A DNA stretch of 64,000 nt, taken from NCBI GenBank assembly GCA_946183145.1, contig CAMGZM010000001.1, positions 248,001 to 312,000 on the forward strand, written 5' to 3'. A program made the position numbers and the translations under genes. The notes below the pieces were generated by a model that was given only the letters and a program-made list of their open reading frames with translations, was not told where the DNA came from and ran no database searches. This document shows positions 10,184-18,809 of the stretch, in pieces; positions within the stretch are counted from its first letter, which is position 1, and every line of letters starts with the position of its first letter. Source of the stretch: an uncultured Fretibacterium sp. (GTDB lineage Bacteria > Synergistota > Synergistia > Synergistales > Aminobacteriaceae).

Positions 10184-11037
10184 TGACAAATATCGACTTC
10201 ATGAAGCACAGAAAATTTGCCCTCACTTTGAGCCTTGTGCTTGTTATCGCCAGCCTCGTATTGCTCTTCACGAAAGGACTAAATCTCGGAATAGATTTCA
10301 CGGGAGGCAACGTAATTCAGACTGAGTTTGAGACTCGCCCGGATATTGCAGAAGTCCGCAACGTAATTTCGTCAATCGTGGCAAAAGGTGCGATGATTCA
10401 GAATTTCGGCGAGAAAGGTATCATCATCCGCACAAATGAAGACACAGAAGAGAGCCGCGAAAATGTCGTTAAAGCACTCACCGCGAAATATCCCGGGATG
10501 AAAGTTACGGGTTTTGAGAAAGTCGGCCCCGTTGTCGGAGGAGAATTGCGCCGTCAGGCTTTTATCGGCGTAACAATCGCGCTTGTTGCCATACTGATAT
10601 ATATTACGCTCCGTTTCCAGTTCCGTTTTGCTGTCGTAAGCGTTGTGCCTCTCGTGCATGATGTCATTATCGCATTGGGCTTCTTCAGCATTACGCAGAT
10701 GGAGATAGGCTCATCATTCATTGCGGCAATATTGACGATTGTGGGATATTCGCTCAACAACACGATAATCATTCTTGACCGAGTCCGTGAAAACTGGGGG
10801 ACTTTATCCCGCGAAGGAATCGTGAATCTCGTCAACAAATCTCTGAACCAGACATTAGCGCGTACAATCAACACGACACTCACAACGTTATTCCCCGTTA
10901 TCGCTCTTTGCGTTTGGGGAGGGCCGGTGTTAATGGCGTTCAGTTACGCGATGTTAGTCGGAATGATTGCAGGCACATGGAGTTCTATGATGGTTGCAAC
11001 GGGTCTTCTTTGTGAATGGCAGGGAAGAAAGAAATAA
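10183..11037 (+). CDS. secF: protein translocase subunit SecF
   Basis: Partner of SecD. 284 residues with the NLGIDFTGGNVIQ motif after TM1, a short periplasmic domain, and five further TMs including the SLNNTIIILDRVREN motif. The start overlaps the secD stop (TAATG). It ends the plus-strand block, and a bidirectional hairpin separates it from the converging signalling operon. Confidence 0.97.
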   Translation: MTNIDFMKHRKFALTLSLVLVIASLVLLFTKGLNLGIDFTGGNVIQTEFETRPDIAEVRNVISSIVAKGAMIQNFGEKGIIIRTNEDTEESRENVVKALTAKYPGMKVTGFEKVGPVVGGELRRQAFIGVTIALVAILIYITLRFQFRFAVVSVVPLVHDVIIALGFFSITQMEIGSSFIAAILTIVGYSLNNTIIILDRVRENWGTLSREGIVNLVNKSLNQTLARTINTTLTTLFPVIALCVWGGPVLMAFSYAMLVGMIAGTWSSMMVATGLLCEWQGRKK

Positions 11038-11046
11038 TTTACGGAT

Positions 11047-11087
11047 AAAATTTTTCCCCCTTGTCGCAAATGGCAGGGGGGATTTTT
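11047..11087. terminator. bidirectional terminator after secF
   Basis: A CCCCC/GGGGG-based stem with a TG/CA extension is flanked by AAAATTTTT on the left and ATTTTTG on the right, between convergent genes. Confidence 0.8.
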
Positions 11088-11114
11088 GTTGAGTTTTTGT
11101 GAGTTTTTGAGCGT

Positions 11115-12044
11115 TTAATCCTGCGGGTGTAATTCTCCGTTCAGCATGTCAATATTAACCTTCAGCATGTTCATCATTACGGCCATGTTACGCATAATGT
11201 TTACGGAGTTTCCTGCGTTCATCTGTATGAAGTCTTCAAACTCTGAACGGCTTATCCTCAGCAGTAACATATCGCTGTAGGCTGTTACGGTGTAAATTTC
11301 CGGGCTGTCTGTGAGCAGGGAATATTCACCGAAAGTTTTTCCCTCGTTAAGGCTTCCCAGCAGATATTCTTCATCTGTTTCATGATTGATGCTGCAGATC
11401 GCGCGGCCTGAGATAATTTTGTACATTTCATCATTCTTTTCACCCTCGCGGAGTATGACTCTATTGGCAGGAACTTTCACGAAATTTGCACGGTGTACTC
11501 CGCCGGACTGCTTCATCTCGTTTGCTTTGAGACGTGCTATGTTCTCATCGGTCAGGAATTTTCCGAGCTTAATTGCACCGTTGATTTTTCTCAGAAACGG
11601 CGAATTTTTCAGGAAGTCGGCAGTTCCACAGGAAATAACAATCATCATTGAGCTGTAACGCAGTTCGCTGTCTATAATTTTCGCAAAGACATCAAGAAAC
11701 GCTGCATCATTGCGCGCAAGTATGTCGAAGTCATCAATCACGAGGATAATTTTTGCTCCCTTATATGTCCGGGCAATGTAGCTCAGAGCATTGTCCCAGA
11801 AAGTGAAGGGCGGGTGATTTTTGTCGTTGAAATACTGAAGCACTTTGCTTGAAAAATGGCTGAGGTTAGCCCGGCTGCTTGCATTCGAGGCGGTGAAGTA
11901 TATAGCTGACTTGTTCCGGCAGAACTCCTCAAGCAGTGTTGTTTTCCCTGTATTTTTAGCACCGCACACTAGCATCAGCTTGAAGCCGTCATCAGAATAT
12001 GCATTCTCAAGCTGCGTTAATTCCTTTTCGCGTCCAATAAACAT
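11115..12044 (-). CDS. AAA/P-loop ATPase fused to a cyclic-nucleotide-binding-like domain
   Basis: Residues 1-185 form a P-loop ATPase of the MoxR/archaeal-ATPase-like type that begins F-I-G-R-E-K-E-L. Walker A is GAKNTGKTT (about 29-37) and Walker B is ILVIDDFD (about 101). Residues 190-305 form a CRP-type beta-roll (N-R-V-I-L-R-E-G-E, then FGEYSLL). The phosphate-binding cassette Arg of the usual P-R-x-A-T is missing (here S-P-E-I-Y-T), so cAMP/cGMP binding is doubtful. There is no DNA-binding domain. It is the last gene of the partner-switching operon, 1 bp from the RsbW-like kinase gene, which makes it a candidate output of that switch. The pairing of domains is unusual; the function is unknown. 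Confidence 0.75.
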   Translation of the reverse strand: MFIGREKELTQLENAYSDDGFKLMLVCGAKNTGKTTLLEEFCRNKSAIYFTASNASSRANLSHFSSKVLQYFNDKNHPPFTFWDNALSYIARTYKGAKIILVIDDFDILARNDAAFLDVFAKIIDSELRYSSMMIVISCGTADFLKNSPFLRKINGAIKLGKFLTDENIARLKANEMKQSGGVHRANFVKVPANRVILREGEKNDEMYKIISGRAICSINHETDEEYLLGSLNEGKTFGEYSLLTDSPEIYTVTAYSDMLLLRISRSEFEDFIQMNAGNSVNIMRNMAVMMNMLKVNIDMLNGELHPQD

Positions 12045-12045
12045 T

Positions 12046-12444
12046 TCAGGCCGTTATCCCCTTCCGCATGGTGAACACGTTATGCCCGTCAATGTATTCA
12101 TAGCTCACGCTGTCCATTGTCTTTTTGACGATGAAGACTCCCAGTCCGCCTATGTCGCGTTCCTCAGCAGAAAGCGTAATGTCAGGGTCAGGCTTTTCGA
12201 GCGGGTTATATGGCCGTCCGCTGTCGGTGAATGTGATTTCGGCCATGTCATCGGATTTGCTGATTGTGATTGTAGCTTTCTCCGAGCCGGAATAATGCGC
12301 TATGTTCACAAAAATTTCTTCTGCCGCAACGTTGATTTGAGTCATGATTTTCATCGGGCATTCATGATCCTCAAGAAATGCGTCAATGAAATCAATCACT
12401 TCATCAAGTTTTGCTATGCTGGCTTCTATCGTAAGTTCCTTCAA
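12046..12444 (-). CDS. RsbW/SpoIIAB-like anti-sigma-type serine kinase (HATPase_c)
   Basis: A 132-residue GHKL ATPase. The N-box is AAEEIFVNIAHY, the G1 box is FTDSGRPYNP, and the G2 box is DIGGLGVFIVKK. Such proteins phosphorylate STAS antagonists or bind and hold a target protein. The start is TTG at 12444 with GAGGG upstream. It lies 3 bp after a SpoIIE phosphatase and directly before the AAA-cNBD gene. The STAS substrate is encoded at the start of the same operon. No sigma factor is adjacent, so the captured partner is unknown. Confidence 0.88.
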   Translation of the reverse strand: MKELTIEASIAKLDEVIDFIDAFLEDHECPMKIMTQINVAAEEIFVNIAHYSGSEKATITISKSDDMAEITFTDSGRPYNPLEKPDPDITLSAEERDIGGLGVFIVKKTMDSVSYEYIDGHNVFTMRKGITA

Positions 12445-12447
12445 TCG

Positions 12448-14058
12448 TTAATCCCTCTTTCCGTAAAATTTCAGCGCGAGCATTGTTATATCGTCAAACT
12501 GCGGTGCTTCTCCCGTAAAATCATCAACGGATTTCTTCAGAGCACGCAAAATTTCTTCCGCTGTCATTCCCTGCGTGTGATTGAGAGCGTCAAGCATTCT
12601 TTCTGTGCCGTAAAGCTCCTCGCTAATGTTCGTGGCTTCTGCTACTCCGTCGGTGTAAATGCAGAGATTATCCCCCGGATTCAGCGTAAATTCTGAGCCT
12701 CTGAATCTTATCCCCGGCATTGTCGCGACCGCTGGACTCTGTTTCGTCCTGAATAGTGTATAGCCCTCGCCCTTTCTGTAGATTGCGGGGTATTCATGGC
12801 CGGCATTCGAGGCGGTGATTTTTCCCGTCGAAAGCTCAAGAATACCTAGCCACACCGTAACAAACAAATCCGCATCATTTATTTCACACAAGCGGTTATT
12901 CACGTCAGCAAGAATTTCTGAAGGAGTCCCGCCCATTTGCGTGCGAGTCCTGATTAATGATTTCGAGATTGCCATGAACAAAGCCGCAGGAACTCCCTTC
13001 CCCGAAACATCAGCCATGACGAGCGCAATATGATCATCATCAACCGTAAAGAAGTCGTAAAAATCTCCGCCAACCTCCTTAGCGGGAGTCATTGTCGCAA
13101 AAATCTCAAATTCTTTTCTCGCAGGAAATTCACGAGGCAGCATGCTTAACTGAATCTGAGCGGCTATGCTTAATTCGGCCTTGATTTGTTCCTTCTCCTT
13201 TGTGATTTGGGTTATGTCGTCTATGTAGCTGAGTACCTGCGACTCCATTGCGTCAACAGTCCGAGCTAACTGGCCGATTTCATTCTGTGATTTAATTTCA
13301 TTTCCGAGAGGGGACTCAGGCTCTGTATGTTCGCCCGCGAATCTCATGGCTTCAGCCGCAATTTTCTTCAACGGCACAATCAGAACACGCCCAAAATACA
13401 CGCCGTAAACAGTAAGAATGAATACGAGAATGAGAGCCGCCGCAAACGCAACATGCCTCACGTAGGACTTGCGGTAAAAGTTAAGCCGCTCCATCTGTCT
13501 TTGAACGCATAATATCCAGTCTACAGCCTCAGAATTAGGAGTCTTTATGGGAATCATTACGGTGATGTGATGGCCTGTTTCACTGTCGCCCTTGTCGCGG
13601 AAAATTGTAGACATCTTTTTTCCGTTCTCGCAGATTTCGCGGTATTCCCGGCGGTATTCGTCATTTGTCGTTTTGCGAACGTAACCGCTTGGGTAACGTT
13701 CATAATTTGCGGAGCTGTTCATTATGCTTAGGAAAAACTTTATGTGATTGTAGTCGCTCTTATCCGGCCTTATCAGGTAAATGAATGTAGCGTCCTGCGT
13801 ATCGGCTAATCGTTCCCATTCGTCATTAAGCATTTTGAATCTCATCTGGAACTCAGCCCCGGCAATTCCCCCCGTCAAAAGCTCAGGGGGAATCATCGTT
13901 GCAGCAGTACGGGCTGTGTTATACGCGCAATCCTCGTACTGTGTCGCTACTGAGTGCGTGAACTGATTGTATCCTGTTATGCACACAAAGACCGCAAGAA
14001 GGGCGATAACGCATACGAATACGGCTACAATCTGTACGGCGATATTATTTCTCAGCAT
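12448..14058 (-). CDS. membrane SpoIIE/RsbU-type PP2C phosphatase with HAMP (short sensor)
   Basis: 536 residues: TM1 (about 8-28), an extracytoplasmic sensor of about 160 residues, TM2 (about 197-218), HAMP, a short coiled linker, then a SpoIIE PP2C domain (about 300-532). PP2C metal motifs are intact (ADVSGKGVPAALF, YTDGVAEA, DDITML). It should dephosphorylate a phospho-STAS protein when the sensor is engaged. The C-terminal 230 residues are highly similar to the neighbouring phosphatase, pointing to tandem duplication with a divergent sensor. It overlaps the upstream gene by 14 bp. Confidence 0.9.
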   Translation of the reverse strand: MLRNNIAVQIVAVFVCVIALLAVFVCITGYNQFTHSVATQYEDCAYNTARTAATMIPPELLTGGIAGAEFQMRFKMLNDEWERLADTQDATFIYLIRPDKSDYNHIKFFLSIMNSSANYERYPSGYVRKTTNDEYRREYREICENGKKMSTIFRDKGDSETGHHITVMIPIKTPNSEAVDWILCVQRQMERLNFYRKSYVRHVAFAAALILVFILTVYGVYFGRVLIVPLKKIAAEAMRFAGEHTEPESPLGNEIKSQNEIGQLARTVDAMESQVLSYIDDITQITKEKEQIKAELSIAAQIQLSMLPREFPARKEFEIFATMTPAKEVGGDFYDFFTVDDDHIALVMADVSGKGVPAALFMAISKSLIRTRTQMGGTPSEILADVNNRLCEINDADLFVTVWLGILELSTGKITASNAGHEYPAIYRKGEGYTLFRTKQSPAVATMPGIRFRGSEFTLNPGDNLCIYTDGVAEATNISEELYGTERMLDALNHTQGMTAEEILRALKKSVDDFTGEAPQFDDITMLALKFYGKRD

Positions 14059-16081
14059 TTTTCCCGTAATACTTCAGCGATAACATAGTGATGTCGTCAA
14101 ATTGCGGAGCTTCCCCGGTGAAATCGTCAACAGATTTCTTCATTGTCCGCAAAATTTCTTCTACCGTCATCCCGTCCGTGTGATTCAATGCGTCAATCAT
14201 TCGTTCAGTCCCGTAAAGCTCATCTTGTGAATTTGTTGCTTCTGCTACTCCGTCAGTGTACAGGTACAAATCATCGCCGGGGTTTAGCGTGAACTCTGAG
14301 GGCTTGAAGCGTAATCCCTCCATTGTTGCAACGGCGGGACTCTGCTTTGTCTTGAAGAGTGTGTAGCCTTCACCGGGGCGGTATATTGCGGGGTATTCAT
14401 GGCCTGCGTTTGACGCTGTAACATGGCCGGTTGAGATTTCGAGAATCCCAAGCCAGACGGTAACAAATAATTCTGCCTCGTTGCCCTCGCATAACTGGTT
14501 GTTCACGTCAGCAAGAACTTCGGAAGGAGTGCCGCCCATCTGAGCGCGGTTCTTGATGAGGGTTTTTGCTATCACCATGAATAACGCAGCGGGGACTCCT
14601 TTTCCTGAAACGTCAGCCATAACCATAGCTAAATGATCGTCATCAACAAGGAAGAAATCATAGAAATCACCGCCGACTTCTTTAGCCGGGTTCATTGTGG
14701 CGTAAATGTCAAACTCTTTGCGGTCAGGGAACGGCGGGAAAATTCTCGGAAGCATATCGGCTTGAATCTGAGTCGCAATGTTAAGCTCCGCACCGATTCT
14801 TTCTTTCTCTGCTGTTACTGCTGCGAGGTTCTTGACGTAATCTTTGAGGGACGCGGCCATGTCGTTAAAGGATTTCGCGAGGTCTCCGATTTCGTCATTC
14901 GTACGGATTTCGGCGCGGTAATCGAGATTTCCGCCGGAGATTTTCTTCACGTCATCTTCAAGCGCGGTTATCGGCTGTGTGAGTCTGTGCGAGAATTTTC
15001 GTGCGGCAATGACAGCAAGCGCAACGACTATCACGAACGCTGCGAGAAATGACAGGATAGTGAAAATGACTTGCTTGTTCACATCGCGTACAGGCGCAAG
15101 TATGACTCTCTGAGGGATTCTGACGCAGAATTTCCAGCCCGTTATTTCTATCGGCGTGTAAGCGTAATAGACTCCGCTGTCGGACAATGAGACTCCTGTT
15201 TTGCCCGACACAATTTCGTATGCTGTTAGTGATGACATGTCTTCAGGGTGATACGTGTACTGTTTCTTGCCGTCTGAAGGAGGCGTAATCAGATCCCCTT
15301 TCCTGTCAAAGAGAAAAGCATATGCGTCCTCATGGCCGAAATCAAGCTCAATGATTGCCCGGTACAAATCCGAAATCAGCATGTCCATCGCCACAACTCC
15401 CGCGAAATTCCCGGAAGCATCATAAAACGGAGCGGCGCAGGTTATCATCATCCCCATCTCAAAAGAGTCTGAATATACATCGGTGAAGATTACTCCGCCT
15501 TTCTCTTTCGCTTCTTTGTACCATGTTGAGTCAAAATAGTTGTAATAGCTTTCGGACTGGCCTTTTTCGGGAAGAGAGTTGAACGAATTTTTATCGTATG
15601 TAGCCATTAAGCCCGATTTTGTTCCGGCGTAAATTGTCGTGATAACATTTTCGTTTGCTCTGATGACGGGATCCCAAATCTGCCGGAGATTTCCCAGAAG
15701 CCGCGACTCACCTTTTAGGGGTTCAATGTCCGCGCTTGGAGCTAAGATTCTCTGCATGGCAAGTATTCCGCTGTTCTCACTTTTTGCGGGAAAAATCTCA
15801 TGAGGAACATAATAATCAGGACTGACATAAAGCCCGTGAATGAACTCCGCGAAATTCTGAACATACCCCGCGTAACGTCCGAGAATTGACTCCGCAAGGT
15901 CTGCTTTGTCGTCCGTAATGCTTCCGAGATTCTGCTCCATCTGGCGGATAAGGGCTGTTTCACTGTCATCCTTTATCTGACTCATTCCGAGAATGCCTAC
16001 AGCACCCATTACGATTAACGCTGTTACGGAAATATACAGAACAACAGCGCGCACTTTCTTTTTGATTGTTGACTTACGCAT
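14045..16081 (-). CDS. membrane SpoIIE/RsbU-type PP2C phosphatase with dCache-like sensor and HAMP
   Basis: 678 residues: TM1 (about 11-32), a large extracytoplasmic region (about 35-335) with Cache-like features (Y-Y-N-Y-F-D-S-T-W-Y, then A-G-V-V-A-M-D-M), TM2 (about 340-362), HAMP, and a SpoIIE phosphatase domain (about 435-672) with ADVSGKGVPAALF, YTDGVAEA and DDITML. Cache sensors typically bind small metabolites such as amino acids, so this is the probable nutrient/stress input of the operon. It is a paralogue of the next gene. Confidence 0.9.
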   Translation of the reverse strand: MRKSTIKKKVRAVVLYISVTALIVMGAVGILGMSQIKDDSETALIRQMEQNLGSITDDKADLAESILGRYAGYVQNFAEFIHGLYVSPDYYVPHEIFPAKSENSGILAMQRILAPSADIEPLKGESRLLGNLRQIWDPVIRANENVITTIYAGTKSGLMATYDKNSFNSLPEKGQSESYYNYFDSTWYKEAKEKGGVIFTDVYSDSFEMGMMITCAAPFYDASGNFAGVVAMDMLISDLYRAIIELDFGHEDAYAFLFDRKGDLITPPSDGKKQYTYHPEDMSSLTAYEIVSGKTGVSLSDSGVYYAYTPIEITGWKFCVRIPQRVILAPVRDVNKQVIFTILSFLAAFVIVVALAVIAARKFSHRLTQPITALEDDVKKISGGNLDYRAEIRTNDEIGDLAKSFNDMAASLKDYVKNLAAVTAEKERIGAELNIATQIQADMLPRIFPPFPDRKEFDIYATMNPAKEVGGDFYDFFLVDDDHLAMVMADVSGKGVPAALFMVIAKTLIKNRAQMGGTPSEVLADVNNQLCEGNEAELFVTVWLGILEISTGHVTASNAGHEYPAIYRPGEGYTLFKTKQSPAVATMEGLRFKPSEFTLNPGDDLYLYTDGVAEATNSQDELYGTERMIDALNHTDGMTVEEILRTMKKSVDDFTGEAPQFDDITMLSLKYYGKNAEK

Positions 16082-16092
16082 GATAAATCCTC

Positions 16093-16974
16093 CTACACTA
16101 CTGCATGTACAGTATTTTCCCCTCCGCTGTAGCTGAATGAAGCGCGTATTGCACGGTGCTTTATGATTTTGAGGCTCATTATGTCGATTTCGTCCTCGTC
16201 TTTGCTGATGTGGAAGGGGTTATATTTTTCCCCACTGTAATGGAGTCTCGCTGATATTGCGTCCCCGAATATTACAGAGACAGAAATTCTTGCGTCAGGC
16301 TGTGCGTTTTGGATTCGTATTGCAAGCTCTTCAATGCAGCTCTGAATCTCAAGCACCCGCTTTATGTTCACGCCGCGTTTCATTGCTGACATTTCAAGAA
16401 TCTCGTTCGCTCCCTCAAGTGATTCGGCACTCGGCAAAAGGCAAAATTCAGCGTCATACGTCAAAAATTTTCCGTGAGGCATCACCGGCTCAATATAGAG
16501 AAGTGATGAGAACAGAATATTTACAGGTACTCCGATAAAAAGCCCCGTGAGAAAATATGCGAGTCCTGCCTGAACACTGACGGCGAGTCCTGAAGGTGAG
16601 TATATGACCCCTGAAAAGAGGCTCAGAATCACAAGCAGCAGAATATAGCGCGAATAATCCGGCCATGTCTTGAAGGAGATTCGCCCGGACTTTTTGAGGA
16701 AATGCCAGCCGTAAAACATTCCGAGTCCCGTTACGATTACGCAGGAACATTCACGAATCACATCAGAGGCTGACGGGTTAGCGAAAAATGCTGAGGCTAT
16801 GCAACCGATTACACAGCCCGAAACACCGTAAGCACCAAAGAACAGCCCTAACGTGAACGGCAGAAAGTTTTTGATTCCCGCGAATGAAGGAAGTACGTTT
16901 GTCATCTGAACAGGAGCGTCAATCACGAAATATGCGAGCGAGCAAAGAAATATCAGCTTCAATTTTTCCCGCAA
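16093..16974 (-). CDS. polytopic membrane protein with degenerate HATPase-like C-terminus
   Basis: 293 residues. The first 170 hold about six hydrophobic segments. The C-terminal 110 align by eye with GHKL kinases of signalling operons: an N-box-like I-Q-S-C-I-E-E-L-A, a G1-like Y-S-G-E-K-Y-N-P lacking the usual Asp, and no glycine-rich G2 (M-S-L-K-I-I-K instead of G-x-G-x-x-L-V-K). It is therefore probably a pseudokinase that binds a STAS or phosphatase partner without phosphorylating it. The TTG start at 16974 is supported by AAGGAGG. It overlaps the transporter gene by 16 bp. Confidence 0.65.
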   Translation of the reverse strand: MREKLKLIFLCSLAYFVIDAPVQMTNVLPSFAGIKNFLPFTLGLFFGAYGVSGCVIGCIASAFFANPSASDVIRECSCVIVTGLGMFYGWHFLKKSGRISFKTWPDYSRYILLLVILSLFSGVIYSPSGLAVSVQAGLAYFLTGLFIGVPVNILFSSLLYIEPVMPHGKFLTYDAEFCLLPSAESLEGANEILEMSAMKRGVNIKRVLEIQSCIEELAIRIQNAQPDARISVSVIFGDAISARLHYSGEKYNPFHISKDEDEIDIMSLKIIKHRAIRASFSYSGGENTVHAVV

Positions 16975-17879
16975 CGCAATAACCTCCTTAACGCACCGAA
17001 AAATTTCGGCTCAGTCATCAATATGCCGAGAACAATAGCAACGCCCCCGATGATTTTCGGCACTGTGATAACTTCCGGCGGAGTTCCGAGAAATTCCGAC
17101 AATATCGGAGAAACAGCCATTGTCATAATAATCTCCGTTGAGAATATCAATGACGTGTTCAGCGGTGAAATGTATCTTTGCGCGTATACCTGAATGATTC
17201 CGTAAAGCCCCCGTATGAAGAAGCTGATGTAAAACACGCTGCCCCAAAACTCCGGGTTTACAGGAAGCGTGAAAGGTACTCCCCTCAAAATCACTTCAGC
17301 AATCCACAATACGAGGCTGAAGACAAAGCAGAAAAACATCTGCCCCATTGCGATAATTGACGGGTTAGAGGATGAAGAGTATTTGCCGACGCTCACAACG
17401 TAGAAAGCAAACGCGATATTAGAGGCTATGATATAAGTTATGCTAATGTTAAGGAAGTCTGAAATTCTAGCCTCGCTCATAAGCATAAGCCCTACGAACA
17501 CCGCGAATACTCCGAAAAATGTCCCTTTGTCTGGAATCTGTTTGTAATCAAAGAACATTATCACCGCAATGAAAATGAAATTCGTTGACAGTACTGCGTT
17601 TGTCAGTGAAGCACCGAGTCCCGATACGCCCATAAGCAGGAAAAGATTGAAGGCTATCAACTGCGCTGAAAGTATCATGCTGTTCTTAACCTGTTTAGCG
17701 TCAAGACGGAACAATTCACCGAAAAAGAAAGCCAGCGACATTATGAATCCGATAAGATTCGTGATGCACAAAAACGCAAAATGAGGAACGGAATCAGGAA
17801 TCCATATCAGAAATACATACTGCACTGACGCAAAAAACGTTATGAAAAATAATGAGATATTAGCTTCAAGCCTGTTCAT
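16959..17879 (-). CDS. DMT/EamA-like transporter, ten TM
   Basis: A 306-residue integral membrane protein with about ten hydrophobic segments in two similar halves, the drug/metabolite transporter layout. The second half contains the EamA-like S-P-L-N-T-S-L-I-F-S-T-E-I segment. The substrate cannot be told. It overlaps the DUF2156 gene upstream by 14 bp and the pseudokinase gene downstream by 16 bp, so it belongs to the signalling operon and may work with the DUF2156 protein. Confidence 0.75.
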   Translation of the reverse strand: MNRLEANISLFFITFFASVQYVFLIWIPDSVPHFAFLCITNLIGFIMSLAFFFGELFRLDAKQVKNSMILSAQLIAFNLFLLMGVSGLGASLTNAVLSTNFIFIAVIMFFDYKQIPDKGTFFGVFAVFVGLMLMSEARISDFLNISITYIIASNIAFAFYVVSVGKYSSSSNPSIIAMGQMFFCFVFSLVLWIAEVILRGVPFTLPVNPEFWGSVFYISFFIRGLYGIIQVYAQRYISPLNTSLIFSTEIIMTMAVSPILSEFLGTPPEVITVPKIIGGVAIVLGILMTEPKFFGALRRLLRCGKN

Positions 17880-18804
17880 TTTCTGTTACGATAAATTTAT
17901 CAATCATATATTCGGGCTGGTCTCTAGTTTTGACCGTCCTTAATCCCTCGTCGCCGAGATCTTCCTCAAAGTTGAAGTACGTGTACTTATCGCGGCATAT
18001 TCTCAGAAATTCGTGCTTTACGGCTGTATAAACATCGAGCATGTTGCGGTCAGCTTTTTCCGCGTCGCCTTCAACAACATCATCATTCAGCGGGAAACCG
18101 TAAGCATACCCGGAAATTTTCCCGTCAATGAACATTATGATACCGAACATTCCGAGCATGAAGAAATCATCAAGCGCACGCTGTATACATTCGTTGTCTG
18201 ATTTAAGCTGCTGAACATGCCATGAGTCATCAATTCCGGCGATTCTTTCTGCAAGCCATTTATTTTGGTAGTCGCGAATCATCTCTATATGCTCAGGGGT
18301 AATCATCACAGACTCCCAGCGTCCTTCATACCTCCGCTGAAATTTGTGGAGACTCCTGCGCTTTACTTCCTGTTTTCCTCCTGCGAGGCTGAAGAGATGC
18401 TCAATGTTGTAGACATACTCCGAGTAATCGCGGTTGAAGTTTACGGTGAATCTTCCGGGGAAAAGTTTTGTGATTATGTCCTTTGCTGACTCTGTTACGG
18501 TCTGGAATTTTGCCCGTGCGTTATGGCTGTGAGCATCATCAATAACATTCTGTATAACGTTCCTCATTGCGTCATTGCTTTCACGCGGGCCGTAAGGGAA
18601 AAGATATATCCTCTCATTTTCCGTGCAGAGTTTAGTGCGCAGAGTGTAGAGATACCCTTCATGCTCGCAAAATTCATCGCCGTATTTATGACGCAGAGTC
18701 CATGACGACACAAAAGAATGCTGGCAAGACCCCTCGCCGTATTTGAACGTGTAAGAATCCGCCAGCACCTTAACGCCGGGTGTTATCGGCTGAAAGTTTA
18801 GCAT
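17866..18804 (-). CDS. DUF2156 / phosphatidylglycerol lysyltransferase C-terminal-like protein
   Basis: A 312-residue soluble protein of the GNAT-fold DUF2156 family, related to the synthase domain of MprF but without the flippase membrane part. Visible features are the N-terminal F-Q-P-I-T-P start with a following W-x-L-R-H segment, a central R-S-L-H-K-F-Q-R-R-Y stretch, and the acceptor-like FIDGKISGYAYGFPL beta strand typical of the acyltransferase core. Family members may transfer aminoacyl or acyl groups; the substrate is unknown. It lies 5 bp after the STAS gene and overlaps the transporter gene. Confidence 0.75.
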   Translation of the reverse strand: MLNFQPITPGVKVLADSYTFKYGEGSCQHSFVSSWTLRHKYGDEFCEHEGYLYTLRTKLCTENERIYLFPYGPRESNDAMRNVIQNVIDDAHSHNARAKFQTVTESAKDIITKLFPGRFTVNFNRDYSEYVYNIEHLFSLAGGKQEVKRRSLHKFQRRYEGRWESVMITPEHIEMIRDYQNKWLAERIAGIDDSWHVQQLKSDNECIQRALDDFFMLGMFGIIMFIDGKISGYAYGFPLNDDVVEGDAEKADRNMLDVYTAVKHEFLRICRDKYTYFNFEEDLGDEGLRTVKTRDQPEYMIDKFIVTENEQA

Positions 18805-18809
18805 TGATG

